Shown piece after piece: positions 1 to 7,299 of a stretch of DNA of 19,231 bases (positions are counted from its first letter, which is position 1; each line of letters starts with the position of its first letter). Both the position numbers and the translations under genes were made by a program. The DNA comes from Alphaproteobacteria bacterium (GTDB lineage: Bacteria > Pseudomonadota > Alphaproteobacteria > Rhizobiales > Devosiaceae). The notes below the pieces were generated by a model. It worked only from the letters and a program-made list of their open reading frames with translations. It was not told the DNA's origin and did no database searches. Where the stretch lies: positions 1 through 19,231 of the forward strand of contig JAJRRJ010000172.1 in NCBI GenBank assembly GCA_024279575.1, given 5' to 3'.

Positions 1-416
1 ACAATACCATTCAACAATTCAGAATCCATTGAATCCCCTTCTGGCACTTTATGCACATCCTTTTTCGAGATGGTCAGAATATCAGAAACTGCATCCACCA
101 GCATCCCGACCCATTTTTCACCCACAGACATCACCACAACCACATGGTTTTTTGTTGTATCGGTCAATCCGTCACCAAAACGGGCCCGCAAATCAAAAAT
201 GGGAACAATTGTTCCCCTGAGGTTTATCACACCACGCACATATTCCTGGGTATTGGGCAACGCGGTTGCTCCGCTCCAGGCGCGAATTTCCCTGACGGTG
301 GTAATTTCCACCCCATAAACCTGCTCGCCAATCATAAAAGCGATCAACTGCATGGAATTCCCTGATTCCAAATCATGCTCTTCGCCACTCTCGTCTCTAC
401 TATCAAACGCTTCCAT
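1..416 (-). CDS. cheW: Chemotaxis coupling protein CheW (3' end outside window)
   Basis: CheW is the cytoplasmic scaffold that links chemoreceptors to the kinase CheA. Translating the minus strand from the ATG at 414-416 gives 138 codons with no stop, so the C-terminus lies left of the window. After an acidic N-terminal tail of about 20 residues the CheW fold follows: QLIAFMIGEQVYGVEI, then REIRAWSGATALPNTQEYVR, then the hallmark GVINLRGTIVPIFDLRARFG, then VVVVMSVGEKWVGMLVDAVS. A purine-rich GGAAAGGG lies 7-14 bases before the ATG and supports this start. It lies 27 bases downstream of the cheA stop and is almost certainly co-transcribed with cheA; cheR and cheB would be expected further left, which is inference. 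The family call is certain. It is not a CheV because no receiver domain could fit before the CheW fold. Confidence 0.95.
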   Translation of the reverse strand, partial: MEAFDSRDESGEEHDLESGNSMQLIAFMIGEQVYGVEITTVREIRAWSGATALPNTQEYVRGVINLRGTIVPIFDLRARFGDGLTDTTKNHVVVVMSVGEKWVGMLVDAVSDILTISKKDVHKVPEGDSMDSELLNGI

Positions 417-443
417 TTTTAGCCCTTTCCGCCAATTCTCAAA

Positions 444-2687
444 TTAAGCTGCTGTTTTTTGTTCCAAAGTTTGCTTTAAGCTTGGCACATCAACAATTAG
501 CGCCACATGGCCATTGCCAAGGATAGTGCCCCCCGCAATTCCATCAATTCGTTCGAAATTTTCTTCCAGACTCTTGATAACCACTTGTTGCTGGCCGATA
601 ATTTCATCCACGATAAGAGCAACCTTTGTGCTCCCCTCACCTTCACAAAGAACTGCAAACCGCTTATTTTCAGGCACATTCGTAACCGTCTCAAACCGGG
701 TGACCAAATCAATCACCTGCACATATTCGCCACGAATTTGTAAAACCCGCCGCCCACTTGGGGCAAAACCAAAGTCCGCACGCTGGCATTGCATTGTCTC
801 AACAATCGAGCTTAGGGGAATAACATAAGGGCCATCCCCAACCTCAACCAACATCACATCAAGCACCGCAAGTGTAAGCGGCAGCCGCAAAATCATTCGG
901 GTTCCCTTGCCTGGTTTGGAACGCACATGCACCGAACCACCAATTTTTTTGATATTGGAAATCACCACATCCATGCCCACGCCGCGCCCCGAAATATCGG
1001 AAATACCATCAGCCGTTGAAAACCCGGGCGCAAACACCAATTCATCAATTTGCTCATCACTCAGTTGTTGATCCGGCCCAACAACCCCACGTTCACGCGC
1101 CAGGTTAAGCACCCGTTCGCGATTAATCCCGGCCCCGTCATCCTCAACCGCAATAATAATATTACCACCTGCCTGCTCGGCAGAAAGTTGAATTGTACCC
1201 GTTTCAGATTTCCCCGCCGCAAGTCGTTTTTCTGGAGTTTCAATGCCGTGGTCTGCGGAATTGCGAATCATATGCGTTAGGGGGTCACTGAGTTGTTCAA
1301 TAATGGTCTTGTCAATTTCAGTATGTTCACCCACCATTTCAAGACGGATTTTTTTATCAGTCTTTTTGGCCAGCTCACGCACCAGTCGTGGCATCCGCGA
1401 AAACACCGATGTCACCGGCTGCGCCCGAATAGCCATTACAGCATCCTGCAAGCCGCGTGTAGTTTGCGCCAATACTTCAACCCCGCGCACCAGTTCCTGA
1501 TACTGCGCCTTTATCTTGTCATCCATTTGCTGGTTCAGCATGGATTGGGTGATAACAAGTTCACCAACCATGTTGACCACCCGGTCAACCTTATCCAGAT
1601 CGACCCGAATAGATTGTACCGTAGGGGATTTTGCCGCCGCAGGTTTTTCCGACTTGGCTGAATCAGGTGCCTTTTGTTCGCTTGGTTTTTCTTCAACCAC
1701 AGGTGCCGGTGCAGGCTCAATTTGTTCAGCCAGATCAGCGAGGGAAAGCATGCCTGCATCGGCTGCATCCTCTTCACCAACCTGCGGTATTTCAAAAGCA
1801 CTGTCTTGGGGCATCGCCCCATCATCAAACCCAACACGATCGCTGTCAGTGTCCGCTTCTGCCATTATCTGCGAAATGACCAGATCACAATCCCCTTCCA
1901 CAAACTCAAATACTTCGGCGATTGCCTCTTTTGCGACCTCTTCGCTACGCAGGATAATCTCCCAGCCGCAATAGATCCCAAATGGATCAAATTCCATCAG
2001 GTCAGGCAATTTCAAAAGGTGCGCCTGAACTTCAACAGGCCCCAGAGTTCCCAGTTCACGAAAAAGCAATAGCGGATCGTTAGCCCTTTCATATAATTCA
2101 TAATGCGGCGTAAACTCAATTTTCCAGTAGCGCGGCGCATCGCCCATTGGTGCCTGTTCAAAGCTGTCAACTTCCCCCTCATCAGACCCGTCACCGGCGT
2201 TTAGTTGTTCGGGCGACGAAGAAGAAACATCATCATTCTCACCCACATTGACCATCACCGGGGTAAAATCAATGTCGAAATCATCCATGGATTCTTCATC
2301 ATCTTCTCCGCTCAGAAGTTTGAAGCGCGCCAGCTCCTCTTCCCCAAAATCGGAGCTGAGCTCTTGCCCGTCACGCGCAGCACCAACAAAATCAGCAACC
2401 AGATCAATCGAGCGAATACAAAGCGTTACCACCTCATCAGAAAGCTCTACCCTTCCGTCACGAACAAAATCCAGCAATGTTTCAAAGGAGTGGGCAAATT
2501 CTACCAGCTGATTGAATCCAAAAGCCCCCGCTCCCCCTTTTATGGAATGGATTGCCCTGAAAACCGCATTAAGGCGTTCCGTATTGCGGTCCCCCTCCTC
2601 AATGGCGGCAAATTCCTCTTCAAGATCACCTAAAAGCTCCGAACATTCTTCGAAATAGGTAGCTTTGAATTCGTCCAGTTCACTCAT
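444..2687 (-). CDS. cheA: Chemotaxis sensor histidine kinase CheA
   Basis: CheA autophosphorylates under receptor control and passes phosphate to CheY. The 747-residue protein is full length. It has an N-terminal HPt (P1) domain with the phospho-accepting His47 in RAIHSIKGGAGAF, then an acidic linker (about 110-185). A separate domain at about 186-275 (starting YWKIEFTPHYELYE) sits in the P2 position. A Pro/Ala/Lys-rich linker follows (about 325-355), then P3 dimerisation helices starting RVDLDKVDRVVNMVGELVIT. The ATPase domain shows the N box HMIRNSADHG (472-481), G1 DDGAG (516-520), F box FAPGFST and G2 GRGVGMDVV (568-576). The C-terminus is a CheW-like P5 domain. The linker AIRAQPV before the kinase core is the alphaproteobacterial variant. 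No strong Shine-Dalgarno precedes the ATG. It lies 40 bases after cheY in the same operon. Confidence 0.97.
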   Translation of the reverse strand: MSELDEFKATYFEECSELLGDLEEEFAAIEEGDRNTERLNAVFRAIHSIKGGAGAFGFNQLVEFAHSFETLLDFVRDGRVELSDEVVTLCIRSIDLVADFVGAARDGQELSSDFGEEELARFKLLSGEDDEESMDDFDIDFTPVMVNVGENDDVSSSSPEQLNAGDGSDEGEVDSFEQAPMGDAPRYWKIEFTPHYELYERANDPLLLFRELGTLGPVEVQAHLLKLPDLMEFDPFGIYCGWEIILRSEEVAKEAIAEVFEFVEGDCDLVISQIMAEADTDSDRVGFDDGAMPQDSAFEIPQVGEEDAADAGMLSLADLAEQIEPAPAPVVEEKPSEQKAPDSAKSEKPAAAKSPTVQSIRVDLDKVDRVVNMVGELVITQSMLNQQMDDKIKAQYQELVRGVEVLAQTTRGLQDAVMAIRAQPVTSVFSRMPRLVRELAKKTDKKIRLEMVGEHTEIDKTIIEQLSDPLTHMIRNSADHGIETPEKRLAAGKSETGTIQLSAEQAGGNIIIAVEDDGAGINRERVLNLARERGVVGPDQQLSDEQIDELVFAPGFSTADGISDISGRGVGMDVVISNIKKIGGSVHVRSKPGKGTRMILRLPLTLAVLDVMLVEVGDGPYVIPLSSIVETMQCQRADFGFAPSGRRVLQIRGEYVQVIDLVTRFETVTNVPENKRFAVLCEGEGSTKVALIVDEIIGQQQVVIKSLEENFERIDGIAGGTILGNGHVALIVDVPSLKQTLEQKTAA

Positions 2688-2727
2688 AATATATTACCGG
2701 TGGTTACAAAATTGGGAATTGGGTGGC

Positions 2728-3087
2728 TTAATGCACAACCCGATGAATGACCGAGATCAGCTTTGCCGGATCAAACGGCTTTACGATCCAGCCGGTGCCG
2801 CCAGCGGCCCGTCCCTGATCGCGTTTTTCCTGTGATGACTCGGTGGTCAAAATCAGTATTGGCAAACTTTTGTTTGCCCCCGAGGCGCGCACATTTTTAA
2901 TGAACTCGATACCATCCATTACCGGCATGTTGATGTCGGTAATCACCACATCAAACTCACCCTCTTTCATGGCATCCAATCCCTTTTGGCCGTCTTCGGC
3001 CTGAACAACCTCAAAACCTGCTTCTTTCAAAGCATGGTCAAGCATTGACAAAATTGTTGGAGAATCATCAACGGTAAGTACACGCAT
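2728..3087 (-). CDS. cheY: Chemotaxis response regulator CheY
   Basis: This is a single-domain receiver of 119 residues that accepts phosphate from CheA and signals to the flagellar motor, or in alphaproteobacteria may act as a phosphate sink. The acidic pocket Asp7-Asp8, the phosphorylation site Asp51 in VVITDINMPVMDG, the switch Thr81/Thr82 in ILTTESS and Lys103 in WIVKPF are all present. I chose the ATG at 3085-3087 because MRVLTVDDSP is the canonical receiver start and AAGGAAA lies a few bases upstream. The frame stays open further upstream, but that part reads through the preceding STAS gene and is not receiver-like. The start is one base away from the stop of the STAS gene, so translation is probably coupled. 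Confidence 0.96.
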   Translation of the reverse strand: MRVLTVDDSPTILSMLDHALKEAGFEVVQAEDGQKGLDAMKEGEFDVVITDINMPVMDGIEFIKNVRASGANKSLPILILTTESSQEKRDQGRAAGGTGWIVKPFDPAKLISVIHRVVH

Positions 3088-3088
3088 T

Positions 3089-3381
3089 TTAGTTTCCTTG
3101 AAGTATCGGAGAAATGATATTGCCCATGCCCAATCGCTCCACAGCTTCGCGGAATGCGGGGCTGGGATTGACAACGCTGAACGCAATTTTATTTTTTTCG
3201 GCTGTAGCCTTGGCACTCACCAATAGCAAAGGGCATTTGTAACCAGCCGGGTTACCTCTGCTCCATTTATTTGAATTTCACCAATTTCAAGCGCGTTGGA
3301 AAGCCATTCGCGCAATTCATCCATCGCATCGACATCAAAAACGCCGGGTAAAGTAAATAGTTGAATTTCTGTATCGTCCAT
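3089..3381 (-). pseudogene. STAS-domain chemotaxis protein (CheS-like), frameshifted
   Basis: From the ATG at 3379-3381 the first frame reads MDDTEIQLFTLPGVFDVDAM and continues to INGAEVTRLVTNAL, then hits TGA after CYW. Another frame takes over at the same point, reading LLLVSAKATAEKNK, then FSVVNPSPAFREAVERLG and ending ILQGN at a TAA at 3089-3091. Joined with a one-base shift near 3226-3230 (minus-strand GCCCTTTGC), the two halves make one STAS/anti-sigma-antagonist-like domain of 97 residues. STAS proteins of this size precede cheY in many alphaproteobacterial che operons, and the Sinorhizobium CheS protein, which helps CheA remove phosphate from CheY1, is of similar size and place. Identity with CheS is inferred from size and position. 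The lesion may be a real mutation or a base missing from the assembly. Confidence 0.75.
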
Positions 3382-3461
3382 AAGTAAATGCCCAAACCCC
3401 GTATTAGTCCGTACCGGAGTTTCCTATGGAAGCGTTTATATTTCCCTAACCATAACAGATT

Positions 3462-4511
3462 TTAGTTAGCACGCGGCTTCAGAGCCAAAACGACCTTTTC
3501 ACCCGCCACATCCCCCATTCTATCCGGAGACCAGTTAGGAGCATGATCCTTATCAATCAGCACCGCCCGTACGCCTTCAACAAAATCATCGCGTACTGCC
3601 ATAAAGTGCGCAAGGCGTAAATCTGCAGCCAGCACCTGGCCAATTTCAGGGGTTTCACGCGCCGCATCCAAACCCAACACATGCACCATGTTTGATGTCG
3701 GGCATCGAGACAAAATCAGTGTCGCAACTTCTGCAAGTTCAGATTTTTGCGAAACCTGCTTTTCTAGATTAGAATAAATCTCTGCCGGGTCTTCAGAATT
3801 AAACACATCATCAAATTTATCTGCCAATTTACAAAAACTGACAAATTCATCGCTATTGCCAAGCGCTGTGCATAAACTCGATATTTGAGCATCCACATCT
3901 TCAGCACTTCCAGTCCTGATTATAGCAGCACGTGCAGAAGCAACCCCCTCTTCTGGAATTATGGTATCAGTTAGTCCCAAAACCACACCATCAACTGCAC
4001 TCACCAAACTGCCCGACAGCATAAACATCATCGCCCGGTGTCGCGCACCTTTGGCCAAAATCGCGCGCACACCCACATCACAGAAATAACCGATGGCTGC
4101 CTCTGGCATGGCAAAGCGTGAATTTTGCGTAGTGATCCGATATTTCGCATGCCCCGCTATACCAAGCCCCCCACCCATCACAACGCCATGGGTTAACGCA
4201 ATAATTGGTTTGTTATATGTGGCGATCAAATGGTTCATCTCATACTCAAGCGCAAAAAATTCAAATGCACACTTATGGTTCCCCTTAAGAATCATATCAC
4301 GTGTCCAGCGTACATCTCCCCCTGCGCAAAACCCGCGTTCCCCCTTTCCCTCAATCAAAATTGCACGCACTCCATCATCACTGATCCAGTCCAGCAATGT
4401 CTTGTGTATGGTCTCAATCATATAAGGGGTGAGCGCATTAATAGCCTCGGGGCGGTTCAAGGTGATAATCCCGATACCGTTTTCAATGCTAAGTTCAATC
4501 TGGTTTTCCAT
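3462..4511 (-). CDS. Enoyl-CoA hydratase/isomerase family protein, probable 3-hydroxyisobutyryl-CoA hydrolase
   Basis: This 349-residue crotonase-fold protein has the length and C-terminus of 3-hydroxyisobutyryl-CoA hydrolases, which release 3-hydroxyisobutyrate from its CoA ester in valine degradation. The CoA-binding/oxyanion segments are GFCAGGDVR (60-68) and THGVVMGGGLGI (107-118). The FAMPEAAIGYFCDVG stretch carries Glu137 and Asp145, which match the acidic active-site pair of this group. The segment EGVRAVLIDKD near the C-terminus is typical of the hydrolases and absent from simple enoyl-CoA hydratases. The ATG at 4509-4511 (MENQIELS) is preferred; the frame extends 12 codons to a TTG but that part has no family similarity. 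The gene is divergent from the SAF-domain oxidoreductase. No other valine-pathway gene is in the window, so the exact acyl-CoA substrate is inferred. Confidence 0.85.
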   Translation of the reverse strand: MENQIELSIENGIGIITLNRPEAINALTPYMIETIHKTLLDWISDDGVRAILIEGKGERGFCAGGDVRWTRDMILKGNHKCAFEFFALEYEMNHLIATYNKPIIALTHGVVMGGGLGIAGHAKYRITTQNSRFAMPEAAIGYFCDVGVRAILAKGARHRAMMFMLSGSLVSAVDGVVLGLTDTIIPEEGVASARAAIIRTGSAEDVDAQISSLCTALGNSDEFVSFCKLADKFDDVFNSEDPAEIYSNLEKQVSQKSELAEVATLILSRCPTSNMVHVLGLDAARETPEIGQVLAADLRLAHFMAVRDDFVEGVRAVLIDKDHAPNWSPDRMGDVAGEKVVLALKPRAN

Positions 4512-4638
4512 AGGCAAAGACCTGCCACGCCAACAGGTTTTTGGCAATCGTCATTCATTAGGGAATTTATTTTTCCCCGGTTACACAATTCCCCCGCAGG
4601 TGATAAGAAACAATGATGTTTTGTTGGGGCGTATTTGT

Positions 4639-5961
4639 ATGAGTAATGTAAAACTGACCGGTATCGCGCGTGACCTGGCTAGATTGACTGCGACAGGAAA
4701 AACTATCCGTATCGGGGTTATTGGTTCAGGGGAAATGGGCACCGATCTGGTTACCCAGTGCATGCTCATGGACGGCGTGGAAATCTCAATCATTGCCGCC
4801 CGCCGCCCCTTCACCGCAATGGATGCCATTACACTGGCCTATGGGGACAGTGCCCGTGGCCGCGAAGTACATTCCCGCAAGGCCATGTCTGAGGCTCTGG
4901 ATATGGGAACAATAGCAATTACCAGCGACCCCGCCCTTATGGTAACGGCCCCTGAAATTGACGTGGTTATCGATGCGACAGGAAAACCCGGCGTTGCAGC
5001 GGACTATATTCTTTCAGCCATGGAGCATGGCAAGCACATCGTGATGATGAATGTGGAAGCAGATGTCACCATCGGTCCCTATTTGCGCGCTGAGGCCGAA
5101 CGACTGGGGGTTATCTATTCACTTGGCGCAGGGGACGAGCCCTCCTCCTGTATGGAGTTGATCGAATTTGCCTCTGCGCTGGGCTACACTATTGTGTCCG
5201 CCGGCAAGGGCAAAAACAACCCCCTGAAACATGATGCTGTTCCAGATGAATACCGGGAGGAAGCCGCCCGTCGCAATATGAACCCGCGCATGCTCGTTGA
5301 GTTTGTTGACGGCTCCAAAACCGCCGTTGAAATGGCTGCCATTGCCAACGCAACCGGGTTGGTACCCGATGTGCCCGGCATGCATGGTCCCAACGCATCG
5401 CGCGACGAATTGCCCTCGGTGCTCATCCCCAAAGAAGATGGCGGCATACTCAACAAAATGGGCGTGGTTGATTACACAATCGGGAAAGGCGTGGCCCCCG
5501 GTGTGTTTGTCATCGTTAAGGCAGAACACCCCCGCATTATTGAGCGCATGGACGATTTGCATGTGGGAGTTGGCCCCTATTATGGATTTTTCAGGCCCTA
5601 CCATTTAACCTCACTCGAGGTGCCGCTAACCGCCGCACGCATCATGATGTATGGCAAGGCTGATATGGTCCCCCTGGCCAAGCCGGTTGCTGAAGTATGT
5701 GCTTTGACCAAGCGAGATATTGCTGTCGGGGAAACGCTGGATGCCATTGGCGAAACCTGTTATCGCTCGTTTACCATGACCGTTGGCGATGCAGCCGCAA
5801 AAGCCTGCCTGCCGGTGGGGCTGCTTGAGGGGGGCAAAGCCACTATCCCCATCAAAAAGGGTGAATTGATCACACACCACAACGCAATGCCCGATACCTC
5901 AACCCTGCTCTATAAAATGCGCATGAAACAGGATAAAATGTTGGATGTTTCGCTAAAATAG
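4639..5961 (+). CDS. Homoserine dehydrogenase-like oxidoreductase with C-terminal SAF domain
   Basis: The 440-residue protein has an N-terminal Rossmann fold with the NAD(P)-binding motif GVIGSGEMG (about 26-34), followed by the EIDVVIDATGKPGVAADYIL segment expected after the nucleotide fold. A middle catalytic region contains GAGDEPSS and GKGKNNPL. A C-terminal SAF-like segment (about 350-425) runs from TKRDIAVGETLDAIGE to PIKKGELITHHN. This layout matches the family described as predicted homoserine dehydrogenase with SAF domain (COG4091). Members are not the housekeeping homoserine dehydrogenase and I know no firmly assigned reaction, so an NAD(P)-dependent sugar-acid or hydroxy-acid role is only a guess. 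The ATG at 4639 follows GGGGCG by about eight bases and starts the conserved region; the frame is open 70 codons upstream but that would overlap the divergent gene. The PPOX gene follows 35 bases downstream. Confidence 0.8.
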   Translation: MSNVKLTGIARDLARLTATGKTIRIGVIGSGEMGTDLVTQCMLMDGVEISIIAARRPFTAMDAITLAYGDSARGREVHSRKAMSEALDMGTIAITSDPALMVTAPEIDVVIDATGKPGVAADYILSAMEHGKHIVMMNVEADVTIGPYLRAEAERLGVIYSLGAGDEPSSCMELIEFASALGYTIVSAGKGKNNPLKHDAVPDEYREEAARRNMNPRMLVEFVDGSKTAVEMAAIANATGLVPDVPGMHGPNASRDELPSVLIPKEDGGILNKMGVVDYTIGKGVAPGVFVIVKAEHPRIIERMDDLHVGVGPYYGFFRPYHLTSLEVPLTAARIMMYGKADMVPLAKPVAEVCALTKRDIAVGETLDAIGETCYRSFTMTVGDAAAKACLPVGLLEGGKATIPIKKGELITHHNAMPDTSTLLYKMRMKQDKMLDVSLK

Positions 5962-5996
5962 TGACCCTGCAATTATCCCAGCCTGAAAGCATCTAA

Positions 5997-6608
5997 ATGC
6001 CCGCAATCACAACACTTGAAGAACTTGAAAAAATATATGGAGCACCCGCCCGGGTTTCCCTCACAAAGGTTCTCGATTCCCTTTCCCCCGCCTATAAGAA
6101 ATTCATTCTTGCCTCCCCGTTTGTAGCACTGGCCAGCGTCGGGCCGGAGGGGCTGGATTGTTCACCGCGGGGAGATCAAAAAACCGTGGTTAGCATCGCT
6201 GATGACAAAACCCTGCTCATGCCTGACTGGCGCGGCAATAACCGCATTGATACCCTGCGCAATATTGTTCGCGACTCACGGGTCGCCCTTATGTTTATGG
6301 TGCCCGGATCAGAAACAGTTCTTCGGGTTAATGGCCGCGCCATCGTGACCGCGGATGATGAATTTCGTTTGCCCTTCAAAGTGGATGATAAACTCCCGCG
6401 CACCGTCATCGCTATTGATATCACTCAGGTCTATTTTCAGTGCGCCCGGGCCATAAAGCGCGCGCGCCTGTGGAAAGCGGGGTCCCAGAGCGCCGCCCTC
6501 AATCTCCCCACGGTTGGAGATATGCTCAAAGAAATCACCAAAGGCCCATTCGATGGTAAAGAATATGACGCTAACTGGCCCGCACGTGCTGAAAAAACCC
6601 TTTGGTAG
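5997..6608 (+). CDS. Pyridoxamine 5'-phosphate oxidase-related FMN-binding protein
   Basis: The 203-residue protein is a split-barrel flavin-binding member of the PPOX group, in the subfamily of about 200 residues often annotated as MSMEG_1061 or DR2398-like. Features seen are VALASVGPEGLDCSPRGD (strand plus substrate/FMN loop), LLMPDWRGNNRIDTLRNI (the phosphate-binding region with conserved Arg and Asn), VALMFMVPGSETVLRVNGRA and the C-terminal CARAIKRARLW. The subfamily's physiological reaction is not settled; it is unlikely to be the vitamin B6 enzyme PdxH. The ATG at 5997 follows a weak GAAAG. It lies 35 bases after the SAF-domain oxidoreductase, so the two may share a transcript, which would fit a flavin/NAD(P) redox pair (inference). 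An inverted repeat lies just beyond the stop. Confidence 0.85.
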   Translation: MPAITTLEELEKIYGAPARVSLTKVLDSLSPAYKKFILASPFVALASVGPEGLDCSPRGDQKTVVSIADDKTLLMPDWRGNNRIDTLRNIVRDSRVALMFMVPGSETVLRVNGRAIVTADDEFRLPFKVDDKLPRTVIAIDITQVYFQCARAIKRARLWKAGSQSAALNLPTVGDMLKEITKGPFDGKEYDANWPARAEKTLW

Positions 6609-6623
6609 GAAACGCAAAATATC

Positions 6624-6664
6624 AGCTTTTGGCTAGCAATTCTCACGACCTCAAGCCAGAAGCT
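6624..6664. terminator. Candidate bidirectional terminator between PPOX gene and tetR
   Basis: The arms AGCTTTTGGCT (6624-6634) and AGCCAGAAGCT (6654-6664) form an 11-bp stem with one G-U pair on the plus strand and a 19-base loop. It sits between two convergent genes, 15 bases after the PPOX stop, and its right arm overlaps the 3' end of the tetR reading frame. The T-tracts on both sides are short, so strength is uncertain. Confidence 0.45.
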
Positions 6665-7214
6665 TTTCAACCACCAGGCGAATGGCCGGCCCAATCTCCT
6701 CAACGCGTTGCGCTTTTTTGACAATTCCAAAAGTACAGGCCAGTATCAGCATCGTATGAATATGCGCCCTTGGCTGAGCGTGCTGGCGCAAAATTTCTTC
6801 AATTTACAATTGCAGCCACTGCTCAAATTCAGCAAAATTTTGCGCAGCTATCCGCGCAGATTCAGAATAGAGTTCATCGGCAAACACCGACCCCTCCATA
6901 AGGCGAAAAAACATTTTGTGCTTCGCCGCCAACGCACCGGAAATTCGCAGCTCCACCTTTCCCGGCTTTGCCAGCTCATGTTCGCAAACTGCCCTGACCT
7001 CCCCAAGAAATCGTATGACCCCGGCAATAAACAAGGCCTCCTTGTCCGGAAAATACTTATACAATGTGGGTTTGGCCACATCGGCCCTTTGCGCAACCGT
7101 CTCCATGGAAACCCCGCGATACCCAAACTGCAGAAAAAGCTTGAGTGCAACATCAATCATACGATTGCGCCGTTGCACCTGCATCGCCTCCGATCGTGAC
7201 AAATTGGATTGCAT
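6651..7214 (-). pseudogene. TetR/AcrR-family regulator interrupted by an in-frame stop
   Basis: The N-terminal half is a clear TetR repressor: MIDVALKLFLQFGYRGVSME then TVAQRADVAKPTLYKYFPDK, the helix-turn-helix at about residues 35-55. Translation from the ATG at 7212-7214 stops after 136 residues (EFEQWLQL) at a TAA at 6804-6806. Directly after it, in the same frame, the sequence continues IEEILRQHAQPRAHIHTMLI to a TGA at 6651-6653. The whole would be 187 residues, the normal TetR size, and a C-to-T change of a CAA glutamine codon explains the stop. The lost 50 residues belong to the C-terminal dimerisation/ligand domain. A second possible start at codon 11 has GGAGG only two bases before it. 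The gene is divergent from the SDR gene, the usual target arrangement, so loss of repression of that gene is a plausible result. An assembly or sequencing error is the main alternative. Confidence 0.8.
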
Positions 7215-7241
7215 GTTTTTTGCGACTTGTCCTTGGCGCCC

Positions 7242-7271
7242 TTGACTTTTTACTAAATGAACGTTTATCGT
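7242..7271 (+). promoter_or_regulatory. Candidate promoter of the SDR gene
   Basis: TTGACT (7242-7247) is a good -35 box and TATCGT (7266-7271) a partial -10 box with an 18-base spacer, 28 bases before the start codon. It lies in the 85-base gap between the divergent tetR and SDR genes, as expected for a TetR-controlled promoter. Prediction by eye only. Confidence 0.35.
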
Positions 7272-7283
7272 ACGCTCTGTTCA
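7258..7283. promoter_or_regulatory. Candidate TetR operator in the divergent tetR/SDR gap
   Basis: The arms TGAAC (7258-7262) and GTTCA (7279-7283) form an inverted repeat of five bases with a 16-base centre, covering the predicted -10 box of the SDR gene. Only the outer five bases are symmetrical, so support is weak. Location is the main argument. Confidence 0.2.
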
Positions 7284-7299
7284 ATATCAAGGATAAACC

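Noticed and set aside
3088..3216. Longer CheY with about 43 extra N-terminal residues
   Set aside because: The extra part is an out-of-frame reading of the STAS gene, has no receiver similarity, and the ATG at 3087 has a Shine-Dalgarno and the canonical receiver start.
3220..3235. Programmed -1 frameshift at CCCTTT in the STAS gene
   Set aside because: The bases do not lie in the X XXY YYZ phase relative to the upstream frame, and no downstream stimulatory structure was recognised, so mutation or assembly error is simpler.
4429..4638. N-terminal extension of the SAF-domain oxidoreductase by 70 codons
   Set aside because: It would overlap the 5' end of the divergent hydrolase gene and shows no conserved sequence; the ATG at 4639 begins the family-like region.
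5119..5604. Long antisense open frame of 161 codons inside the SAF-domain oxidoreductase gene
   Set aside because: It mirrors the real gene, has no recognisable domain or ribosome site, and contradicts strong family matches on the plus strand.
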